This document shows positions 24,619-31,401 of a DNA stretch of 64,000 bases, in pieces (position 1 is the stretch's first letter; each line of letters opens with the position of its first letter). The notes under the pieces were generated by a model. That model was not told where the DNA came from. It searched no databases and saw only the letters and a list, made by a program, of their open reading frames with translations. The position numbers and the translations under genes were made by a program. The stretch is from CAILHX01 sp964511385 (GTDB lineage: Bacteria > Pseudomonadota > Gammaproteobacteria > Burkholderiales > Methylophilaceae): positions 1 through 64,000 of the forward strand of contig CAZEFE010000001.1 in NCBI GenBank assembly GCA_964511385.1, given 5' to 3'.

Positions 24619-25406
24619 CTCTCGCGCTGCGATCCCGGCAAAATCTCAAAGCCCGTGCCCTACTGCTGGGCGACCGTCTTGACCTCAAGGCGTTCAAGAT
24701 TGCCGACTGCCTGGCGACCACGCCGCTGACGCTGGAAGTGGATGCCGACGGCGGCGTGGCGGTGCTGTTCCGCTACGGCGTGGTTGTGCTGTTCGGCGTC
24801 AGGAGCCTGGATGAAGTCGGCTTTATCGAGAAACTCAAGCCCTTGCTGACCAACGCCTATGTGACGCCGGAAATCGAGGAACTGGATATCCATTGCGGCA
24901 AACCCAGTCTTGGCGTGCAAAGCGGCGCGGTGTCGTTAGACGAGATTTCGCTGGAGAAGGTGCAGGTCATCGCTGACGCCTTGAGCAAAAATCTGGTGCT
25001 GTCGCTGTACGAGAAAAAGGTCGGCAGCGAGTTCGATAAAATCGAGCCGTTGGCGCAGGAACTGGCGACGCACGGCAAGGTGAGCGCAGACTCCAAAATG
25101 CTGCTGTCCAAGATCGGCCACATGCTGCTGATCGAGCACCGCATGGTGGGCCGCGCCGAGATCGGCGACAAGCCGGAAATTTTGTGGGATTTCCCGCATC
25201 TGGGCGGGCTGTATGCCAGCCTGGAAGACGAGTTTGAACTGCAGGAGCGTCAGGCGGCGCTGGATCGCAAGCTCAATCTTATTTCGGGCACGGCACAGAC
25301 GCTGGCGGACGTATGGGATAACAAGCAGCTACACAAGCTGGAATGGTACGTGATCGGGCTGATCCTGTTTGAAATCATCATCAGCCTGTTCGAGATACTG
25401 CGCTGA
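24615..25406 (+). CDS. RMD1/YagE family (DUF155) membrane protein
   Basis: 263 aa protein with a soluble alpha/beta N-terminal region (LTLEVDADGGVAVLFRYGVVVLFGV resembles the DUF155 core) and a helical segment (EFELQERQAALDRKLNLIS). The single C-terminal membrane helix (WYVIGLILFEIIISLFEILR) is a hallmark of Rmd1/Sif2-like proteins. Eukaryotic members act in mitochondria and at the spindle/cell cortex; bacterial function is unknown. ATG 24615 overlaps the VapC stop (ATGA), so it is translationally coupled to the toxin-antitoxin pair; an in-frame GTG lies at 24606. Confidence 0.85.
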   Translation: MTLALRSRQNLKARALLLGDRLDLKAFKIADCLATTPLTLEVDADGGVAVLFRYGVVVLFGVRSLDEVGFIEKLKPLLTNAYVTPEIEELDIHCGKPSLGVQSGAVSLDEISLEKVQVIADALSKNLVLSLYEKKVGSEFDKIEPLAQELATHGKVSADSKMLLSKIGHMLLIEHRMVGRAEIGDKPEILWDFPHLGGLYASLEDEFELQERQAALDRKLNLISGTAQTLADVWDNKQLHKLEWYVIGLILFEIIISLFEILR

Positions 25407-25413
25407 GCAGGCG

Positions 25414-26004
25414 TTATTTTTTAGCGGCGGCAGGTTCACACTGTTGCTGGGTTGCCCATTCCACTACCTTCTCTATCGCGGCACCCGTGGCAGACGCCAG
25501 CGCCGCGACCCCGCCACGCGCATCAGCGCTGTGGGCCGGGCTTTCAACCACGATCTGCGTCGTTTGGGATTGTGTGGTTGCCCCTCTGCCGCTGACAAGA
25601 TCGGCACGCAGGCCCACAATGGCGCGGCTGGCAGCCGGGCTGTCGAATACCTGGTCGAAGGTTTCCAGCGTGACGCGCAGGCTGCAGGAGGTGATGGCGG
25701 CCGAGAAGCCCTGCTGCCGCAGGCGCTGCGCCAGCAGGTCGGCGGGGGCAGCCGCCCAGCGGCTTTCGGTGTAGGCAAATACCTGCGCCGGGTTCTGGTA
25801 GGCCAGCCGGTAGCGCATGTCAAAACCTTCCAGCCCGGGAATGGCTTCAACGCGGGCGAGCCTGATCGGGATCGGCGTTGCGCTGGCAGCGGGTGGAATA
25901 CCGAAGTCATACAGCGCTGGCGCGGTGCCGGGTTTTGGCAAGCTGCCGCAAGCACTGAGAAACAGCATCAGGCTGCCTAGCAGCAGGATGGTGCGCTGTG
26001 TCAT
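25414..26004 (-). CDS. ABC-type transport auxiliary lipoprotein (PqiC/YmbA-like)
   Basis: 196 aa lipoprotein: signal MTQRTILLLGSLMLFLSAC with lipobox LSAC and lipid-modified Cys19. The mature part has the family pattern of an N-terminal LYDFG, DMRYRLAYQNPAQVFAYTESRWAAAPADLLAQRL and a later TLETFDQVFDS. Members partner with MCE proteins, probably bridging the MCE assembly to the outer membrane. It is the last gene of the mlaE-mlaF-mlaD-type operon and overlaps the preceding MCE gene by 4 nt (ATGA). Confidence 0.88.
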   Translation of the reverse strand: MTQRTILLLGSLMLFLSACGSLPKPGTAPALYDFGIPPAASATPIPIRLARVEAIPGLEGFDMRYRLAYQNPAQVFAYTESRWAAAPADLLAQRLRQQGFSAAITSCSLRVTLETFDQVFDSPAASRAIVGLRADLVSGRGATTQSQTTQIVVESPAHSADARGGVAALASATGAAIEKVVEWATQQQCEPAAAKK

Positions 26005-26963
26005 GGTTGGAACCCTTTCTCTCCCGGCCCGGGCTGCGGTTGCGGTTTGCCGAAAATGGCGCTTTGCGGATGCTCGTCCAGCGTTTGCATCAGGCGGTTC
26101 AGGCTTTGCGCATCGCGGTTGAGCTGATACACCAGTTCGTTGGCGCGGGGCAGGGTTTCGTGGTTGAGGTTTTCGCCCAGTTCGGCGCTGACTTCTTCAA
26201 TATGGCGGCCGATACGCTCGAACTCGGTCAGGGTTTTTTGCACCTGGATCAATGTCGGACGTGCCGTTTCTGCGGTTTCCCGCGCGCTGTGCGAGGCTTG
26301 CCTTACCGCTTCCAGCGTGGCGGATAGTTCGTGCGGATGAATTTCGTCCAATAGTTTTCCGGCTTTGGCGCTGGCTGCGGATGAGGATTGCAGCAGTGGC
26401 TGCAGGTCGGTGCTGGCGCGTTCCATGTTGCTGAGCAGGCGGTTGATTTTCTGGGTGTTTTCTTCGCTCAGCAGGCGGTTGAGCGTCACCAGCAGCTTGT
26501 CCGCCTGTTCTTCCAGCCGTTCGGTTTTGGCGATGATGTTTTTGCCCGACGCCATCAGTTCGCCCATGGCGGACTGCTGCAAAGGGATGGTTGCATCGCC
26601 CAGCGGCGCTGCGTTTTTGCCGGAATCGTCCAGCTCGATATAGGCCAGGCCGGTCAACCCTTGCTGCGCCAGTTGCGCGAAACTGCCGCGGGTAAGGTGC
26701 AGTGTTTTATCCACGGAAATGCTGATCAGGATATCACTCGGGTGTCCGGGGTCGAGCAGGATGTCATCCACTCGCCCGACCGTGACGCCGCGAAAGCGTA
26801 CCGCGGCTTGCGAATTGAGGCCGGATACGGGGAACGACGATGCGATCTGGTATTGCGCTTGCGGCGTGTGAGTGCCCGCCAGCCACCAGAACGAGGCGAG
26901 TATTGCCCCGACCAGCAGCATGGCGAATAGTCCGGCGACGATGGCGTAAGCGCGGTTTTCCAT
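26001..26963 (-). CDS. MCE (MlaD-like) lipid-transport protein
   Basis: 320 aa periplasmic substrate-binding component anchored by one N-terminal helix (YAIVAGLFAMLLVGAILASFWWL). The MCE domain spans about 40-118 (FPVSGLNSQAAVRFRGVTVGRVDDILLD is characteristic). A long helical region (about 140-285) rich in Leu, Glu and Ala could form the coiled-coil barrel seen in longer MCE proteins, and the C-terminus is Pro/Gln-rich. MCE rings carry phospholipids between membranes. The ATPase gene ends 7 nt upstream. Confidence 0.92.
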   Translation of the reverse strand: MENRAYAIVAGLFAMLLVGAILASFWWLAGTHTPQAQYQIASSFPVSGLNSQAAVRFRGVTVGRVDDILLDPGHPSDILISISVDKTLHLTRGSFAQLAQQGLTGLAYIELDDSGKNAAPLGDATIPLQQSAMGELMASGKNIIAKTERLEEQADKLLVTLNRLLSEENTQKINRLLSNMERASTDLQPLLQSSSAASAKAGKLLDEIHPHELSATLEAVRQASHSARETAETARPTLIQVQKTLTEFERIGRHIEEVSAELGENLNHETLPRANELVYQLNRDAQSLNRLMQTLDEHPQSAIFGKPQPQPGPGEKGFQP

Positions 26964-26970
26964 AGTTTGC

Positions 26971-27738
26971 TTATGTTACCTGCTCTAGCCGCTTGTGCAC
27001 GCCTTCAAAGAAATTGCGCACGAACGGGTGGTCCACCTTGCCAAGATCGGCAATCGGGCAGCAGGCCACAATATGCTGGTCGGCCAGTACCGCCACCCGA
27101 TCGGCCAGCGACGCCAGCGTGTCCAGGTCGTGGGTAACGAAAATGACGGTCAACCCCAGTTGGTACCGCAGGTTTTTGATCAACTGCACGAATTTTTCGC
27201 TGCGATCCGGGTCCAGCCCGGCGGTGGGTTCGTCCAGCACCAGCAGTTCCGGCTCCAGCGCCAGCGCCCGCGCCAGGCCGACACGCTTGACCATGCCGCC
27301 AGACAGTTGCGCCGGGAGCAGGCCGGCGTGCTGCGGTTCCAGTTCCACCAGTGCGAGTTTGTGCATCACCAGCAAGTGAATGGTGTCTTCGTCGAACTGG
27401 CGCAACTCGCGCAGCGGGAAGGCAATGTTGTCGAACACGCTCAGCGCGGAAAACAGCGCGCCTTGCTGGAACAGCATGCCGAAGCGCTTGCAGATGCGCT
27501 GTTGGGAGATGCGGTCGGTGGTATCCATTTTTTCGCCAAACAGCAGGATGTCGCCGCGCGTCGGCCGCGTCAGGCCGACAATATGCCGCAGCAGCGTGGT
27601 TTTTCCGCTGCCGGAACCGCCCACCAGCGCCAGCACTTCCCCGGCCCGCACCTGCAGCGAAAGGTCGCGGTGTATCAGCACGTCGCCGTATTCGGTCCAG
27701 ACGTTGCGCACTTCGCAGACGATGGTGGCATCCGTCAT
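26971..27738 (-). CDS. MlaF-like ABC transporter ATPase
   Basis: 255 aa cytoplasmic ATPase of the MCE transporter. Walker A GGSGSGKTT at 40-48, signature LSGGMVKRVGLARAL, Walker B LLVLDEPTAGLDP and the switch His in VTHD are all intact. The start ATG at 27738 overlaps the stop of the permease gene (ATGA), fixing the start despite an open frame that continues upstream inside the permease gene. It should power lipid movement through the MlaE-type permease. Confidence 0.94.
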   Translation of the reverse strand: MTDATIVCEVRNVWTEYGDVLIHRDLSLQVRAGEVLALVGGSGSGKTTLLRHIVGLTRPTRGDILLFGEKMDTTDRISQQRICKRFGMLFQQGALFSALSVFDNIAFPLRELRQFDEDTIHLLVMHKLALVELEPQHAGLLPAQLSGGMVKRVGLARALALEPELLVLDEPTAGLDPDRSEKFVQLIKNLRYQLGLTVIFVTHDLDTLASLADRVAVLADQHIVACCPIADLGKVDHPFVRNFFEGVHKRLEQVT

Positions 27739-28853
27739 ATGCCGATGCTCCGCGTGGCGATGGCAAACAGCGCGTCCACCAGGATCACCGCGGTAATGGC
27801 GGTGACCACGGAAGCGGTGGTGCTGGTGGACAGGCTTTCGGTGTTGGGTTTGACGCGCAGGCCGAAATGACAGGCAATCAGCGCCACCAGCAGGCCGAAC
27901 ATCACGCCCTTGACCATGGCCAGGGACAGGTTGACCGGCTTCACCACGCGCGGCAGGTGGTCTATGAAAAACTCGAAGCCGATACCCAGTTGCAGGTTGG
28001 CTACCAGCATGCCGCCGATCAGCGCCCATAGCGATGTCCAGAACACCAGCAACGGGGCAACCAGCGTCAGTCCCACCACCTTGGGCAGGATCAGCCGCAG
28101 CACGCGCGAAATGCCCATGGTGGCCAGGGCGTCGATTTCCTCGGTGACGCGCATCACGCCAATTTGCGCGGTCATCGCCGAGCCGGAGCGCCCTGCGACC
28201 AATACCGACATCAGGATCGGCCCCAGTTCGCGGATCACGGCCAGCCCCAGGATGTTGATGATAAAAATGTCCGCGCCGAATTTCCGTAGCTGCAATGCCA
28301 TCAGGTAGCTCATGGCAACGCCTATCATCAGGCCGACCAGGGCGGTGACCGGCAGCGCCATGACGCCGCCTTTGTAAACATTGGCGGAAATTTCCTTGAA
28401 CGGGATATCGCCGGGATGGCGAAGCAGGTACAGCAGTTCGGTGGCAAGCGCGCCGCAAAGCGCGATAAAGCCGATCATGTGCTCGACAAAGCGCAGCCAG
28501 AATTGCCATGCCAGGCGAAATATGCCGGTCATGGTTGATGGCCTGGACGCCAGAACTGTCCGCGAGGGCAGGGTGGCCAGCGTGGCAAACAAGGGTTCAT
28601 GCTCCGGCCGCAGGTTGACGCGGCCGCCCCGCTTCCCGCCCCAGCCCGCCCACAGCAACGCCGCGCCGGCGCTATCCAGTTGTTCTATCCGGGTGAGATC
28701 CCAGATCACAAACGGGTCGATGAAAAACGGGGCAAGTTGCTGCTGCAACTCGGCAAAATCGTTGTCCGGCGCACGCAGGGACCAGCGGCCGGTGAGCGTA
28801 ATGTGCCGCGTTCCGTCGGTATCCTGATCAACCTGAAATCCAGCGTCAGCCAT
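27735..28853 (-). CDS. STAS-MlaE fusion permease of an MCE lipid transporter
   Basis: 372 aa protein with two parts. Residues about 1-100 resemble a STAS/MlaB domain (HITLTGRWSL, WDLTRIEQLDSAGAALLWAGW). Residues about 115-372 are the MlaE permease with about five to six hydrophobic segments and the family motif ELGPILMSVLVAGRSGSAMTAQIG. In E. coli MlaB is a separate protein; here the regulator-like domain is fused to the channel. First gene of the operon, divergent from yjbQ. Substrate is presumably phospholipid. Confidence 0.92.
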   Translation of the reverse strand: MADAGFQVDQDTDGTRHITLTGRWSLRAPDNDFAELQQQLAPFFIDPFVIWDLTRIEQLDSAGAALLWAGWGGKRGGRVNLRPEHEPLFATLATLPSRTVLASRPSTMTGIFRLAWQFWLRFVEHMIGFIALCGALATELLYLLRHPGDIPFKEISANVYKGGVMALPVTALVGLMIGVAMSYLMALQLRKFGADIFIINILGLAVIRELGPILMSVLVAGRSGSAMTAQIGVMRVTEEIDALATMGISRVLRLILPKVVGLTLVAPLLVFWTSLWALIGGMLVANLQLGIGFEFFIDHLPRVVKPVNLSLAMVKGVMFGLLVALIACHFGLRVKPNTESLSTSTTASVVTAITAVILVDALFAIATRSIGI

Positions 28854-28946
28854 TGCCCTGCCTTATTGTGTTTGTTGCAGTTTAGCCGCTGTTGCGACCG
28901 GACGCTATAATGGCCCACGCAACTTGTTCACGCATGAGGAAAAACA

Positions 28947-29366
28947 ATGAAAAGTTATCGCAAGGAACTCTGGTTCAACGCCCCAAGCCGTGTTGCCTTC
29001 ATCAACATCACCCAGGAAATCCAGGAATGCCTGCGCCAGTCCGGCATCAAGGAAGGGCTGGTGCTGGTCAACGCCATGCATATTACCGCCAGCGTGTTCA
29101 TCAACGACGACGAATCCGGCCTGCATCACGATTACGGCGTCTGGCTGGAAAAGCTGGCGCCGCACGAGCCGGTGAGCGGTTACCACCATAACCGCACCGG
29201 CGAAGACAATGCGGATGCCCACATGAAGCGCCAGATCATGGGCCGCGAGGTAGTGGTGGCGGTGACCGAGCACCGCCTGGATTTCGGCCCATGGGAGCAG
29301 ATTTTTTATGGCGAATTTGACGGCCGCCGCAAAAAACGCGTGCTGGTGAAAATTATCGGGGAATAA
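28947..29366 (+). CDS. yjbQ: UPF0047/YjbQ family protein
   Basis: 139 aa protein of the secondary thiamine-phosphate synthase/YjbQ family. The conserved motifs are NAMHITASVFINDDESGL, HHNRTGEDNADAHMKRQIMGREV and LGPWEQIFYGEFDGRRKKRV-like sequence (here FGPWEQIFYGEFDGRRKKR). The histidines in the middle motif likely bind metal. Reported activity is weak thiamine-phosphate synthesis; the true role is open. GAGGAAA upstream is a good ribosome-binding site. It is divergent from the lipid-transport operon. Confidence 0.9.
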   Translation: MKSYRKELWFNAPSRVAFINITQEIQECLRQSGIKEGLVLVNAMHITASVFINDDESGLHHDYGVWLEKLAPHEPVSGYHHNRTGEDNADAHMKRQIMGREVVVAVTEHRLDFGPWEQIFYGEFDGRRKKRVLVKIIGE

Positions 29367-29387
29367 GCCCTGCGGGCTGGGGGCGGG

Positions 29388-29927
29388 TTATGCCAGCACG
29401 TAGAAGCCGGCAACGCTGGTTTCTACGGCTGGCGCAGGCGTGCTGTTTTTCCCCAGCGATTTTGCCGCGTCGGAAATCGCGGCATCCATGAGGCCGACTT
29501 CCTTCTGGTGCAGTTCTTCCGGCGCATGCTTCAACTTCGCTTTTTTGGCTTCTACCGCGAGTATGGATTTGACCTGGGCGGATAGCTGTTTGGCCGAGCT
29601 CAGGAATTCCGCATCCTGCTTGCTCAACACCTCCGGACTGGCCGCCGCGGTATTGGCTGCACTGCTTTCAACGCCGGCCGCGCTGGCGTATTCCTTGACT
29701 GCGGTAGCAACTTCCTTGGCAATTTGAGCGGCGGATGCTGCCGTACCTTTGCCTGCGGCGGAAGACAGCAGCATCAGGATATGCAGCCGCTCCCGCAGTG
29801 CTTTTAACTGCTCTACGGCCAATTCCTTGCGCTTCGACGCGGCGCTGGCCGCGGCGTCATTGATCTGCACAGCGGCATTGGATATGCCTTGGGTGCGGCT
29901 GATGCTGGAGGAAATGCTGGAAATCAT
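29388..29927 (-). CDS. Ala/Ser-rich helical protein, not recognised
   Basis: 179 aa. N-terminal MISSISSSISRTQGISNAA is Ser/Ile-rich, followed by long Ala/Lys/Glu-rich helices (about 20-70 and 100-150), with few aromatics and no membrane segment or Sec signal. The N-terminus loosely recalls substrates of flagellar or type III export, but that is only an impression. ATG 29927 is chosen because the upstream in-frame region has Pro/Gly-rich sequence unlike protein; no good ribosome-binding site was seen. It is separated from dnaJ upstream by a strong terminator, so it should have its own promoter. Codon use matches the surrounding genes. Confidence 0.6.
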   Translation of the reverse strand: MISSISSSISRTQGISNAAVQINDAAASAASKRKELAVEQLKALRERLHILMLLSSAAGKGTAASAAQIAKEVATAVKEYASAAGVESSAANTAAASPEVLSKQDAEFLSSAKQLSAQVKSILAVEAKKAKLKHAPEELHQKEVGLMDAAISDAAKSLGKNSTPAPAVETSVAGFYVLA

Positions 29928-30066
29928 GATGGTGCGTCCAATGCTGCGGGGAGAGTGAATTATTATCGGCCTGGGACAGGAAAACTGAAGGGGCGGTGGC
30001 CATCCAGATACCGGGTGCCGAGTCTGTCCCGGCAAGTTTTACCTGCGGTTAATAATCGCTGCCGTG

Positions 30067-30099
30067 AAAAAAGGCCAAACCTTGCGGTTTGGCCTTTTT
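30067..30099 (-). terminator. Bidirectional rho-independent terminator downstream of dnaJ
   Basis: GGCCAAACC (30073-30081) pairs perfectly with GGTTTGGCC (30086-30094) across a TTGC loop, flanked by A6 on the left and T5 on the right. On the minus strand it ends the grpE-dnaK-dnaJ transcript about 90 nt after the dnaJ stop. Confidence 0.88.
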
Positions 30100-30189
30100 G
30101 TATGTTGCCGGGCGTCGTTGCGACGTATCGTGCAACAAGTTGCGCTCCTACAGCGGTGCTTTCCTAATCCACCGACTGCATGCCACCTG

Positions 30190-31314
30190 TTACTGGAAAA
30201 AGTCCTTCACTTTATCCATCCACGACTTCGCCCGCGGGCTGTGTTTGGATGAATCCTGCAAATTGATCGCTTCCAGTTCGCGCAGCAGTTCCTTTTGCTT
30301 CTCGGTCAGCTTCACCGGGGTTTCCACCACCACATGGCAGATCAGGTCGCCGTGATCGCTGGTGCGCAGCGGCTTGATGCCCTTGCCGCGCAGGCGGAAT
30401 TTGGCGCCGGTCTGGGTTTCCGCCGGGATTTTCATCTTGGCGTGGCCGTCCAGGGTGGGAATCTCGATTTCGCCGCCCAGGGCCGCCGTGGTGAAACTGA
30501 TCGGCATTTCGCAATGCAGGTCGCCGCCGTCGCGTTGAAAAATGGCGTGCGGCTTGAGGTGCACCACCACATACAGATCGCCCGCCGGGCCGCCGTTGAC
30601 GCCGGCTTCGCCTTCGCCGGACAAACGAATGCGGTCGCCTTCATCCACGCCCGCCGGGATTTTGACCGCCAGCGTTTTCTGCTGCTTGACGCGGCCGTCG
30701 CCGTGGCAGGTGGGGCAGGCGTCCTTGACCATCTTGCCGCTGCCGTGGCACTTGGGGCAGGTTTGCTGGATGGAGAAGAAGCCTTGCTGCATCCTGACCT
30801 GGCCGTGGCCGCCGCAAGTGGTACAGGTGACAGGCTGTGTGCCGGGACGCGCACCGGAGCCGTGGCAGGTTTCGCATTCGGCCATGACCGGGATGCGGAT
30901 TTTGGTTTCGGTGCCGCGCGCGGCGTCTTCCAGCGAGATTTCCATGTTGTAGCGCAGGTCTGCGCCGCGGTAGACGTTGGAGCGCTGCTGTCTGCCGCCG
31001 CCGAAAATGTCGCCGAAAATGTCGCCAAAGGCATCGGCAAAACCGCCCGCGCCGCCGCCGAAGCCGCCTGCGCCAGCCCCCATGCTGGGGTCTACCCCGG
31101 CATGGCCGTACTGGTCGTAGGCCGCGCGTTTTTGCGGGTCGGTCAGGACTTCATAGGCTTCCTTGGCTTCCTTGAAGTGTTCTTCCGCATTCGGGTTGTC
31201 CGGATTGCGGTCGGGGTGGTACTTCATGGCCAGCTTGCGGTAGGCCTTTTTCATGTCTTCCTCGGAGGCGTCGCGGTTGACGCCGAGGACTTCGTAATAA
31301 TCTTTTTTGGCCAT
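30190..31314 (-). CDS. dnaJ: Chaperone DnaJ (Hsp40)
   Basis: Co-chaperone that stimulates DnaK ATPase and delivers substrates. The 374 aa type I DnaJ has a J domain with HPD at 33-35, a Gly/Phe-rich linker with repeated GGGAGGF, four CxxCxGxG zinc motifs (CETCHGSG, CTTCGGHG, CPKCHGSG, CPTCHGDG) and the C-terminal substrate-binding domains. It is the third gene of grpE-dnaK-dnaJ. The start has no Shine-Dalgarno: the upstream 87 nt are a heptamer-repeat tract, so translation may be coupled to dnaK or kept low. Confidence 0.98.
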   Translation of the reverse strand: MAKKDYYEVLGVNRDASEEDMKKAYRKLAMKYHPDRNPDNPNAEEHFKEAKEAYEVLTDPQKRAAYDQYGHAGVDPSMGAGAGGFGGGAGGFADAFGDIFGDIFGGGRQQRSNVYRGADLRYNMEISLEDAARGTETKIRIPVMAECETCHGSGARPGTQPVTCTTCGGHGQVRMQQGFFSIQQTCPKCHGSGKMVKDACPTCHGDGRVKQQKTLAVKIPAGVDEGDRIRLSGEGEAGVNGGPAGDLYVVVHLKPHAIFQRDGGDLHCEMPISFTTAALGGEIEIPTLDGHAKMKIPAETQTGAKFRLRGKGIKPLRTSDHGDLICHVVVETPVKLTEKQKELLRELEAINLQDSSKHSPRAKSWMDKVKDFFQ

Positions 31315-31401
31315 AGTTAGGGGTTAGGGACTAGAGGTTAGGGACTAGGGAAGGGTTGGGGTTGGGGGTTACTAGCCCCTAGCCCCCAACCCCTAAGCCC
31401 C
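31315..31401. repeat. Degenerate heptamer repeat tract filling the dnaK-dnaJ gap
   Basis: The complete intergenic sequence is built from 7-nt units such as TTAGGGG, TTAGGGA, CTAGGGA and then their complements CCCCTAG, CCCCCAA, CCCCTAA. GGGGTTGGGGG (31358-31368) is a perfect 11-bp inverted partner of CCCCCAACCCC (31383-31393), and the flanks extend the pairing imperfectly. In the dnaK-dnaJ message this would form a very stable hairpin, or G-quadruplexes on one strand. Confidence 0.85.

Noticed and set aside
27739..28509. N-terminal extension of the MlaF frame into the permease gene
   Set aside because: The extension is Arg/Gly/His-rich antigenic-type shadow sequence; the ATG at 27738 with ATGA coupling is the real start.
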